Assembly (NCBI RefSeq): GCF_044987625.1
Contig: NZ_JBJDSB010000003.1
Location: 124,001-188,000 of the forward strand
Reading direction: 5' to 3'
Length of the DNA stretch: 64,000 bases
DNA from: Desulfobaculum sp044987625
GTDB taxonomy: Bacteria > Desulfobacterota > Desulfovibrionia > Desulfovibrionales > Desulfovibrionaceae
The notes beneath the pieces were generated by a model. The model was not told where the DNA came from. It did no database searches and saw only the letters and a program-made list of their open reading frames with translations. A program made the position numbers and the translations under genes. Of the stretch, positions 57,336-64,000 are shown one piece after another (position 1 is the first letter of the stretch; each line of letters begins with the position of its first letter).

Positions 57336-58406
57336 ATGACGCAGGATTCACCGCGCGGCACCAACGCGGACAGGCTGACGCCTTCGGACGTGTTTGAAGT
57401 GCCCGAGGGTGTGGAGCATCTGGACGCAGGCGCATTGGCGCGGCTGGAGCAGGCCTTTCGCCGTTGGCGCGATGGCGCGCAGCGGGTGGACCACCAGCGT
57501 TCGCGCACGCGGGTGCTCTTGCTGTTTCTTGTTCTGCGCCACAGCGGTGCCAAGCTGGGCGAAGTGCTGGACCTTGATGAGCGCGAGCATGTGGACGGCG
57601 GTCGCGATATGGTCCTGCTGGGCAAGGGCGAAGCCCGGCGCGAGGTGCCCCTGCCGCGCGCCGTCTGCCGCGAAATTCGGGCCTTTATGGAAAGTCCTCT
57701 TGCCGCGGGGCTGGACGGGCAGGTCTTTCATCTGGACCCCGGCTACGTGCGCCGGATGTTCTATTCTCGCGCCGAGGACTGCGGCATACCACGGCGGCTT
57801 GGCGCGCCCAGCGCCTTGCGCCGGTCCCGCGCGGTGGAGATGCTGCGTAGCGGCGTCCCCCTCGGCGTGGTGCGCGAGGTGCTGGGGCAGTCGTCCGCGA
57901 ACCTTGCGGAGGTGTACCAGCAGTGGTCGCGGCAGGATGTGCGCAGCATTGTGCGGCGGCTGGCCATTGGCGATGGGCCGGTGAAGTCCAGCGCGCGCAA
58001 CTCCTTTGCAGGGCATGTACGGCACGTGCGGCGTGATGTGGTCATGGCGGAAGTGGAGCTGGAGACGGCTTCGGGCCAGCGGCTGTGCGCGGTCATCACG
58101 GCGGAGAGTTTGGACGCGCTGGGCATTGAGCCGGGCGTGAGCATTGCCGCCACGGTGAAGGCGCCGCATGTGGAAGTCCGCCCCGCGCCGGACGGGAGCG
58201 TGCAGAGTACGCGCAATTGCCTGCTGGCAACGGTATCCAGCGTGCGCTCCACCGAGGTGCTGGCCGAGGTGTCGGGCGTGACCCCGGACGGCTTTGAGGT
58301 CTGCGCCCTTGTCTCCACCAGTTGCCTGAACGACGCGCCGCTGCGCCCCGGCGATGTGGCGGAATTTCGCTTTAAGGCGCTGTCCGTCGTGCTTGCCGTA
58401 CTGTAG
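57336..58406 (+). CDS. tunR: TunR-type tungstate/molybdate regulator
   Basis: 356 residues. N-terminal half (about 40-210) has the tyrosine-recombinase fold, but catalytic residues are lost: GAKLGEV has Lys for Arg, PSALRRSRA has Ser for His, LGQSSANL has Gln for His; only one Arg and VYQQW Tyr remain. Two TOBE/Mop domains follow (SARNSFAGHVRHVRRDVVMA; STRNCLLATVSSVRSTEVLA), which bind oxyanions. This is the layout of TunR, a tungstate-responsive regulator described in Desulfovibrio. AAGGAG precedes the ATG. Confidence 0.92.
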   Translation: MTQDSPRGTNADRLTPSDVFEVPEGVEHLDAGALARLEQAFRRWRDGAQRVDHQRSRTRVLLLFLVLRHSGAKLGEVLDLDEREHVDGGRDMVLLGKGEARREVPLPRAVCREIRAFMESPLAAGLDGQVFHLDPGYVRRMFYSRAEDCGIPRRLGAPSALRRSRAVEMLRSGVPLGVVREVLGQSSANLAEVYQQWSRQDVRSIVRRLAIGDGPVKSSARNSFAGHVRHVRRDVVMAEVELETASGQRLCAVITAESLDALGIEPGVSIAATVKAPHVEVRPAPDGSVQSTRNCLLATVSSVRSTEVLAEVSGVTPDGFEVCALVSTSCLNDAPLRPGDVAEFRFKALSVVLAVL

Positions 58407-58570
58407 CGCGGGCGGGGTGAGAGGGCGCTTCTGTTCGTGGGAGGGCACGTTGTGGCGGCGCACAGGGCTGACCGGGGCGCATGTGGCGCGCCGGGAGAAC
58501 GAGGGGCGTCTGCCAGCGCAGCACCGTGAAGACCCCGCCTACGGGAAGCATTCCGGTACACAAACGAAGA

Positions 58571-58595
58571 AGGGCGGCGTAGCCCCCCTCTTTTT
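58571..58595 (+). terminator. Probable tunR terminator
   Basis: AGGGC...GCCCT-type stem (58571-58589) followed by five T residues. The 308-bp gap 58407-58714 otherwise shows no convincing gene or riboswitch. Confidence 0.6.
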
Positions 58596-58666
58596 AGAAC
58601 TCCTCAAAACGGGAGAATCAGCCCGCCACGTCGGTTGGAGGGTGCCTCTCGGAGAATGTGTTCGTC

Positions 58667-58687
58667 CTGCGGTTTTCCCTACCGCAG
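58667..58687. terminator. Hairpin after tonB
   Basis: CTGCGGT pairs with ACCGCAG (7 bp), 28 bp past the tonB stop on the minus strand. No long T-run; a weak terminator of the leftward operon. Confidence 0.5.
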
Positions 58688-58714
58688 TCATGGCGCGTCC
58701 GCGCCGAATCCTCT

Positions 58715-59242
58715 CTACAGTCCGTATTGATATTTGATGGTGAACCGCGCTGTGACGGGCATGGTGCCGGTGGCGCTTGGGCGCGTGATGCGTCCACTGG
58801 TGGCGCGGATGGCCTCGCGCGCGGCGGCGTCAAGGGCGGCGTCTCCGGAGGAGCGCACAAGGCGGATGGCCGTAAAGCTGCCGTCTGCCGCGATGGTCAG
58901 GGCAAAGCGCGCCTTGCCGATGAGGCGTTCGCGCGTTGCGCCTGCTGCGCGGAATTTGGCGCGTTCCACTTCCTTACGCACGGTTTCAAGGTATTGCCGT
59001 AGCAGGCGCTGTTGCCGTGCACGGTCCGATTCCTCGCCGCCTTCGCCTTCGCCGGACGGCGCGGCCATGTGCTGGCTGAGAGACATGCCGCGCGGGGCCG
59101 TGGACGCGCTGACGTCAAGGCTCACCGGGATGGCGGTCACCGCCGCGCCTGTGGACGCCGTTGGCGCGTAGCCGCCGTGCAGCAGCAGGAAATGGACGAA
59201 GACCGACGCCGCGAGGCAGGCGGTCCAGAGGTTCTTGGACAT
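58715..59242 (-). CDS. TonB-family energy transducer
   Basis: 175 residues. One N-terminal membrane helix (LWTACLAASVFVHFLLLHGG), a short linker without the long Pro repeat of E. coli TonB, and a TonB C-terminal domain (IGKARFALTIAADGSFTAIR, LVRSSGDAALDAAAREAIRA). Links inner-membrane proton motive force to an outer-membrane receptor, which is not encoded in this window. Overlaps exbD by one base. Confidence 0.88.
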   Translation of the reverse strand: MSKNLWTACLAASVFVHFLLLHGGYAPTASTGAAVTAIPVSLDVSASTAPRGMSLSQHMAAPSGEGEGGEESDRARQQRLLRQYLETVRKEVERAKFRAAGATRERLIGKARFALTIAADGSFTAIRLVRSSGDAALDAAAREAIRATSGRITRPSATGTMPVTARFTIKYQYGL

Positions 59243-59664
59243 TACGAGGCCGCGTCCTTGGTCGAGCCTGTGGCGATGACCATATTATCCACACCGCACC
59301 CGCGCGCCACGTCCATGGTGGCGATAAACGCGCCGACATTGGCCTGTGGCGAGGCCTTGAACAGCACCTGCGCCGGGCGCTGGGCTGGCGGGGCCTGCAT
59401 GGCGTCGCGCAGGATGAAGCCAAGGTCGTGCAGGGTGATGTGCTCGTCGTTGCAGGTGAGGGTGCCGTCGGCGGCGAGGGTGATTTCCAGCGACTGGCCC
59501 GTCACCGGGCGCGAGGTTTCAGCGGGCGGCAAATCAACGTCCATCCCCTTGGCCGTGAAGACGGCGGACACCACAAAGAAAATGAGCAGGATGAACACCA
59601 CGTCCAGAAGCGGCGTCATATCTGGCCGCGCCGGACGGACCGTGCGTTTGACCAGTTCAACCAT
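59242..59664 (-). CDS. exbD: ExbD/TolR-type protein
   Basis: 140 residues from the ATG at 59664. MTPLLDVVFILLIFFVVSAV carries the conserved Asp of the proton channel in the single membrane helix; a periplasmic domain follows. The ATG overlaps exbB (ATGGTTGA). Works with ExbB and TonB. Confidence 0.93.
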   Translation of the reverse strand: MVELVKRTVRPARPDMTPLLDVVFILLIFFVVSAVFTAKGMDVDLPPAETSRPVTGQSLEITLAADGTLTCNDEHITLHDLGFILRDAMQAPPAQRPAQVLFKASPQANVGAFIATMDVARGCGVDNMVIATGSTKDAAS

Positions 59665-60259
59665 CGCGGCGCTCCATGGCGTCGATGAGGGTGTTTGCCG
59701 TGCGCTGCATGGCAAAGGCCGCCTTTTCCTGCTGACGGCGGAACCACGCATGGGCCAGCAGGGCCGGGATGGCGACGGCCAGCCCTGCGGCTGTGGTCAG
59801 CAGTGCCTGCCAGATGCCGCCGGCAAGGGTGGTGATGTCCACTGCGTTGCCGGCCGAAGACAGGCGCGAAAAAGCGTCAATCATGCCCAGCACAGTGCCC
59901 AGAAGCCCCAGCAGCGGCGCGGCGCTGGCCGTGGTCGCCAGAAAGTCCAGCCGCCGCCCCAGCGTAAAGAGGATGCCCTCGCCCGCCCGCGTCGCGGCGG
60001 CTTCGCGCTGTTCGCGGCCGGAATTCGTGAGGATGGAGCGGAACAGCGGCGCGTAGGCCGGCGCGGCTTCCTCGGCGCTGTGCAGGGCTGAGTCGGTGTT
60101 GCCGTTAGCGGCGGTTGCCGTAATGTCCTGCACGGTGTCGTCACCGGGAAAGCGTGACGTGCTGAAGAGAATGAGCCGTTCAATGATGACGGCAAGGGCG
60201 AGGACGGACAGGATGATGATGGGCCAGAGCATCACTCCGCCCTGTTCGAGGTAGGTCAT
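59657..60259 (-). CDS. exbB: ExbB/TolQ/MotA-type proton channel protein
   Basis: 200 residues with three membrane helices: near 10-30 (VMLWPIIILSVLALAVIIER), 110-130 and 145-170 (AGGIWQALLTTAAGLAVAIP). LLGLLGTVLGMIDAFSRL is the signature. 4-bp overlap with the GTPase gene. Confidence 0.93.
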   Translation of the reverse strand: MTYLEQGGVMLWPIIILSVLALAVIIERLILFSTSRFPGDDTVQDITATAANGNTDSALHSAEEAAPAYAPLFRSILTNSGREQREAAATRAGEGILFTLGRRLDFLATTASAAPLLGLLGTVLGMIDAFSRLSSAGNAVDITTLAGGIWQALLTTAAGLAVAIPALLAHAWFRRQQEKAAFAMQRTANTLIDAMERRDG

Positions 60260-62079
60260 TGCGCGGTGTCCTGTCGTATGGCTCCGGGCAGGCAGTCCAG
60301 TCCGGAGGCTTGGGGATTGCGGCCGATGGCAACGAGGAAGGAGGTGTCGTCAAATCCATCGCCCAGTGGGGTTATGTCGTAGCGGCCTGCCACATACTGC
60401 ACCACAAGCGGCTCCTGCGCGTCCGAGCAGCGGACAATGCCCTTGATGCGGAAAATGTCCGCCGGGCAGGCGCTGAGAGCCTGCGTGAGTGCGGCGCGCG
60501 GCAGGGGTGCGTCGTAGGTGAACCGCGCGGCGCTGAAGCCTTCGTCCGCATGGGAGCCGTGGGAGTGCTCCGGGACAGAGGGCATCAGGCCGGGCGCGGT
60601 TTGGGTAGGGTCGTCGTTGTAGAGCAGGCCGGGGTTCATCTGCGCGTGGGTGGTCTCCACCAGTGGCGCGCGGGAGTTGAGCTCCCGGATGCGCTGCTTC
60701 AGCGCGCCAAGCGCGTCCGCGCTGACAAGGTCGCATTTGTTCACAAGGATGATGTCCGCCGCGCGCACCTGATTGCGGGCGATGTCCGTGTCGTCAAGGA
60801 CGGCGGCGTTGGCGGCGTCCACAAGGGTAGTGACGGAGTCGAACCGCACCAGATGGCGAAGCTGACCGATTTCATCCAGCAAATTGAAGGGATTGGCGAG
60901 GCCTGTGGCCTCAAGGACGATGGTCTCGGGGCTGTAGCTGGCCATCAGGCGCTCAATGCCGCGGGCAAGGCTTCCGGCAAGGGTGCAGCATACGCAGCCT
61001 TCATCAAGCTCCACAATGGAGTCGTCGCCCTGCAGGAGCTTGCCGTCCACGCCGGTTTCGCCGATTTCATTTTGAATGATGGCGACCATTTCGTCGCGCG
61101 CGGCGTGGTATTCCAGAAGCTGATTCAAAAATGTCGTCTTGCCCGCGCCCAGAAAGCCGCTGAGCACGATGAGGCGGGGGCGCATGTCAAAAGCGGCGGC
61201 GTGCTCGCCCTGCGTAGCAAGGGCGGCGAGGTCGTGGGTGCGCCACCACAGGGCGGTACGGATGTCCTCTGGCTGGTCGGCCTCGGCAAGGGCTGTGTTG
61301 TCTCCTCCGGGAAGGAGGACCGCCAATGCTTCGCTTGAGGGGCGGTCCCCCCATCCGAGGCTGTCGATGAGGGTGGAGGAGGCGACAGCCCGGAAATGTC
61401 CTTCCCGTCCGGGGATGCTGGGCGATTGCGGCGCGGTGGTGGTGCGCCCGTAGCGGCAGGGGGCCTCGCCAAGGCTCAGGGACAGGGCCGCGCCCATGGC
61501 AGTGAACAGCGGCAGAGCCAGCTGACGTTCCGGCAGGTCCTCTTCGGCTTCGCCCGGAGCGATAAGCCATCCGCCGTCCGGCAGGGGCACGCCGTTTTCA
61601 CTGATGACGCGGCGGCGCTCGCTGGCGCTGAGGGCGAGGAGCAGGGCGCTTTCGTCATCCTTGAGCATGAGGGTGACGACGCCGATGCGGAAGGCGCACA
61701 GGGCGTCTCCCCAGTTTTCGAAGGCGCGCACGCCGTCGTCGTAGCCCGGCTGGGCCGCGATGTAGGAGGCGACAAGGGCCATGGATTCTAAAATCTCTTC
61801 ATCCTGCGCGGGGAAATAGTACAGGTTCAGTGTGGCCTGCGGGCCGCTGGGCGTAGCGGTAACGTCTGCTGTGGCAACGCCGTAGACGCCGGGGCGGGCG
61901 TCCAGCTTGCAGGTCCACGCCCGTCCGCCGCCAATGCATGGGGCCATGCCGCGCCAGCCGGTCAAACGCTTGAAGGGGCGCTCCTGACAGGCCACAAGCA
62001 GGCTGTTGACGATCATGCCGGGAAGGCTGGCGGCGCTGACAGTGCCGCGGGATGGGGGCAGGATGGAGGAAAGATTCAT
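60256..62079 (-). CDS. COG0523/CobW-type GTPase with a long unknown N-terminal domain
   Basis: 607 residues. The G domain begins near 300: P-loop SGFLGAGKTT (307-316), metal-binding CVCC (362-365), NKCD (447-450), then a CobW C-terminal domain. COG0523 proteins are metallochaperones for Zn, Co, Fe or corrinoid pathways. The first 300 residues (LPGMIVNSLLVACQERPFKR; LYYFPAQDEEILESMALVAS) match nothing I recognise and contain several cysteines. Operon with exbB, exbD and tonB suggests the imported substrate is a metal or metal complex. Confidence 0.88.
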   Translation of the reverse strand: MNLSSILPPSRGTVSAASLPGMIVNSLLVACQERPFKRLTGWRGMAPCIGGGRAWTCKLDARPGVYGVATADVTATPSGPQATLNLYYFPAQDEEILESMALVASYIAAQPGYDDGVRAFENWGDALCAFRIGVVTLMLKDDESALLLALSASERRRVISENGVPLPDGGWLIAPGEAEEDLPERQLALPLFTAMGAALSLSLGEAPCRYGRTTTAPQSPSIPGREGHFRAVASSTLIDSLGWGDRPSSEALAVLLPGGDNTALAEADQPEDIRTALWWRTHDLAALATQGEHAAAFDMRPRLIVLSGFLGAGKTTFLNQLLEYHAARDEMVAIIQNEIGETGVDGKLLQGDDSIVELDEGCVCCTLAGSLARGIERLMASYSPETIVLEATGLANPFNLLDEIGQLRHLVRFDSVTTLVDAANAAVLDDTDIARNQVRAADIILVNKCDLVSADALGALKQRIRELNSRAPLVETTHAQMNPGLLYNDDPTQTAPGLMPSVPEHSHGSHADEGFSAARFTYDAPLPRAALTQALSACPADIFRIKGIVRCSDAQEPLVVQYVAGRYDITPLGDGFDDTSFLVAIGRNPQASGLDCLPGAIRQDTAQ

Positions 62080-62109
62080 GGTGCGTGTGCCTCGCGCTGG
62101 AAATATGGG

Positions 62110-62159
62110 CCCCGGCCCGCGTGCGCGGGCCGGGGAGGATGGGGACGAGCGGAGTCCCC
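62110..62159. terminator. Two adjacent hairpins before the GTPase gene
   Basis: CCCCGGCCCGC-GTGC-GCGGGCCGGGG (62110-62135, 11 bp) and GGGGAC...GTCCCC (62141-62159). They lie between the metallo-hydrolase stop and the GTPase start on the minus strand, with no T-run. They could limit read-through, giving uneven expression across the operon. Confidence 0.6.
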
Positions 62160-62173
62160 GCTAGGGTACTTGG

Positions 62174-63343
62174 CTAAACGCCAAAGGTTATCTTGTCACC
62201 GTTGCCGAGGTAGTCCTTGGACGCCGAGCGGAAGCGTGCGGTGCCGCGGACCACGGGGTATCCGGCCTCGATGAACTTTTTGGCGGTAAGGTGACCGGTG
62301 CAGTGGTTGCAGCCAATGCGGTCAAAGCCCCAGTCGCCAAGGGAGATGACGAGGTCGTCGTATTTGGGATCCCAGTCCTCAAAGGGCGAGATGTGCAGGC
62401 CGCCGTAGATGCCGTAGAACTTGTCCTTGTCGTACTTCAGCTGGGTGTAGGCGAAGTCCGCAAACTTCAGGATGCCCTGATGGCAGCAGCCGGAGATGAG
62501 CACAAGGCCCTTGCCCTTGACGTTGAAGGCAAGGGAGGTCTCGCCAAACACGCGGTTGATGATGGGCACGTCGAACTTGAGCAGCGCCATGCCTGGCGTG
62601 ATGTTGGTCACGGGCTGGTCGGCGATGTGCAGATTGCCGGTGTGGCCGCAGTCCTTGATGTACTGCAGGCCTTCCTCGTAGAAGCCGTCATGCACGTAGA
62701 GTTCAATGTTCGGGTCGTACTTGGTGGTGACGGGCAGGCCCCAGAAGTGGTCCCAGTGCTCATGCGAGATGAACAGCCCCTCGATTTCACCGGCCTGCAA
62801 GAGCTTGTCGATGCCCTCGCGCTTAAAGGCGGCGTCCATCCATGTGTAGGACCAGCCGGTATCCAGCAGGTACTTGTGGATGGTGCCGTCCATGGCCTCC
62901 ACCTCGATGAGGCAGGAGTAGCCGCCGGCGTTTTCGGGGTGCAGGGTCAGGCCCTGCTGGATTTCCCACGCCTTTTCGAGGTCGTGCGGCAGCAGGTGCT
63001 TGATGGAGTCAATACCTTCCTTATACGAGCCCTTGGCCGAACCCTTGCCGTTGCCGAAGGGGGGCCAGTTCAGGGTGTACTGGTTCACCAGCAGGCCGCC
63101 GGCCTTGTGGATGTCGCCGATGAGGTGGGCGTTGTTGAACCAGCTGGTCTCGGAGATATTGGTTACGCGCACGCTGCGGCATTCGCCGAAGTCCTGCATT
63201 TTGCGCTTGGGGTCGGGCATGCGGTCGTAGGCGGACGGGGTGTAGGAATACAGGCCCATTCCGGCAAAAGCGCCCACGCACAGGCCTGTGGCCGCGCCTT
63301 TCATGAAGTCGCGTCTGTTGACGCCGTTTTCGTTCTTGCTCAT
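62174..63343 (-). CDS. Tat-exported metallo-beta-lactamase-fold hydrolase
   Basis: 389 residues. Twin-arginine signal VNRRDFMKGAATGLCVGAFA (positions 8-27) predicts folded export to the periplasm. The metal site HEHWDHFWGLP is HxHxDH; LISGCCHQGILKF supplies a further His and GCNHCTGH is distal. It resembles the 7,8-dihydropterin-6-methyl dihydropteroate synthase-related MBL group. Substrate unknown. It shares an operon with the membrane protein upstream. Confidence 0.88.
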   Translation of the reverse strand: MSKNENGVNRRDFMKGAATGLCVGAFAGMGLYSYTPSAYDRMPDPKRKMQDFGECRSVRVTNISETSWFNNAHLIGDIHKAGGLLVNQYTLNWPPFGNGKGSAKGSYKEGIDSIKHLLPHDLEKAWEIQQGLTLHPENAGGYSCLIEVEAMDGTIHKYLLDTGWSYTWMDAAFKREGIDKLLQAGEIEGLFISHEHWDHFWGLPVTTKYDPNIELYVHDGFYEEGLQYIKDCGHTGNLHIADQPVTNITPGMALLKFDVPIINRVFGETSLAFNVKGKGLVLISGCCHQGILKFADFAYTQLKYDKDKFYGIYGGLHISPFEDWDPKYDDLVISLGDWGFDRIGCNHCTGHLTAKKFIEAGYPVVRGTARFRSASKDYLGNGDKITFGV

Positions 63344-63368
63344 TGTCGTGCTCCTTTGGCCTTCGCGC

Positions 63369-64000
63369 CTACTTGATGATGGTGATGTTTTCGCCGACCC
63401 AAGGCAGGACGGTGATCATCAGCCAGTACAGCCCGACGCCGCAGGCGAGGCCCACGGCCAGACCCTTGGCCAGCGCGGACGTCCACTTCACGTCGCTGGC
63501 GACGATTTCCTCTTCCACTTCGCGCAGTTCGGCTTCGGTCTTGCGTTCGGCCTTCCAGCCGGGCCAGCCGTCCATGAACCACACATTGATGAGGAAGATG
63601 TTGATGAGCCAGATCATCGGGATCATCGGGAACTGCTGCGGATGCGAGAAGCCCTTCTGCGTGCCGAGGAACAGGTGCGAGGTCTTGTAGTAGATAACGT
63701 AGACCACAACGGCCATTACGGCGGTGAGCAGGGTGCGCAGGCACACGTTCACCGGGCGGCTGAACTTGTTGGGCCAGTTGCCGCAATAGAAGTTGAGGTA
63801 CAGGGTGGGCACCAGCCAGAAGATGGCCATTTCGCCCACGTGCAGCCAGCGCCAGTCCGGAGCCATCAGGCGGCGGGTGCCGCGGATGGTCTCGCCCCAG
63901 ACGAGGTCCTGCGCATAGAAGAGGAAGTAGCACAGCGCCAGCGCCACGCCGATGATGCCGAAGAACGATGCCGTGCGGCGCAGCCAGTCCGTCTTGATGA
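63369..64000 (-). CDS. Multi-pass membrane protein, N-terminus outside the window
   Basis: About 210 C-terminal residues are visible; the frame stays open to the window edge. Hydrophobic helices: FFGIIGVALALCYFLFYAQD, MAIFWLVPTLYLNFYC, LLTAVMAVVVYVIYY, FPMIPMIWLINIFLINVWFM and LAVGLACGVGLYWLMITVLP. An acidic cytoplasmic-looking segment, ERKTEAELREVEEE, precedes the last helix. 25 bp upstream of the MBL protein, so probably functionally linked. Family not recognised. Confidence 0.75.
   Translation of the reverse strand, partial: IKTDWLRRTASFFGIIGVALALCYFLFYAQDLVWGETIRGTRRLMAPDWRWLHVGEMAIFWLVPTLYLNFYCGNWPNKFSRPVNVCLRTLLTAVMAVVVYVIYYKTSHLFLGTQKGFSHPQQFPMIPMIWLINIFLINVWFMDGWPGWKAERKTEAELREVEEEIVASDVKWTSALAKGLAVGLACGVGLYWLMITVLPWVGENITIIK

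Noticed and set aside
58407..58714. Riboswitch (cobalamin or molybdenum cofactor) between tunR and tonB
   Set aside because: No conserved cobalamin core or convincing Moco-type fold was found; only a terminator and a simple hairpin.

Overview
The window looks like the chromosome of a GC-rich sulfate-reducing Desulfovibrionaceae member. It carries a Desulfovibrio-type flavodoxin, a D. gigas-type molybdenum aldehyde oxidoreductase whose Fe-S cysteines sit at the textbook positions, a TunR-type tungstate/molybdate regulator, and a maturation cluster in the order I recall from D. vulgaris (DVU1551-1559). All names rest on reading the protein and DNA sequence; no database was searched.

Layout: (1) 1-3462, host edge: N-terminus of an LCM-family methyltransferase, flavodoxin, a broken IS3-family element, small phage-like remnants and a DUF4160/DUF2442-HTH pair. 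This stretch ends in 11-bp-spaced repeats that look like integrase arm sites left by earlier elements. (2) 3463-38925, a complete-looking prophage in the 3' half of tRNA-Thr(CGT), bounded by a perfect 57-bp direct repeat. Leftward genes: int, xis, C5 DNA methyltransferase, ASCH protein, small early genes, an extra copy of the tail-chaperone pair E/E', an AT-rich membrane gene and the repressor. Rightward genes: Cro-like regulator, replication genes with an iteron-like array, an M15 peptidase, a second tyrosine recombinase, zinc-ribbon and Mor-like regulators, holins, a lambda-type head (Nu1, GpA, portal, protease-capsid fusion) and a P2-type contractile tail (V, W, J, I, fibre, FI, FII, E/E', T, U, X, D). 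(3) 38881-58406, tRNA-Thr, then a molybdenum island: phosphatase, NTP transferase-HD fusion, XdhC, AMP ligase, radical SAM protein, C-GCAxxG-C-C protein, methyltransferase, redox protein, dicluster oxidoreductase, aldehyde oxidoreductase (mop), a MoeA-like protein, a short ModE, a DUF364 protein, a double modAB set with one modC, and tunR. (4) 58715-64000, a leftward operon of membrane protein, Tat-exported metallo-beta-lactamase protein, COG0523 GTPase with a 300-residue unknown N-terminus, ExbB, ExbD and TonB.

How the parts fit: in the prophage, an 18-bp operator (TGTTTC-N6-GKAACA) recurs at the repressor/cro gap and at the start of the leftward operon, so one repressor probably controls both. 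The molybdenum island links metal import (mod genes under TunR), cofactor handling and quality control (XdhC, NTP transferase, MoeA-like) and the Mo enzyme itself. The last operon looks like energised outer-membrane import of a metal or metal complex coupled to a metallochaperone.

Most unusual signals: the duplicated E/E' frameshift cassette in the early operon; a membrane moron with four cysteines exactly 11 residues apart; a three-way-junction RNA with a U7 tail; an 11-bp GGGTACCC array inside the replication gene; and the layered integration scars at tRNA-Thr.
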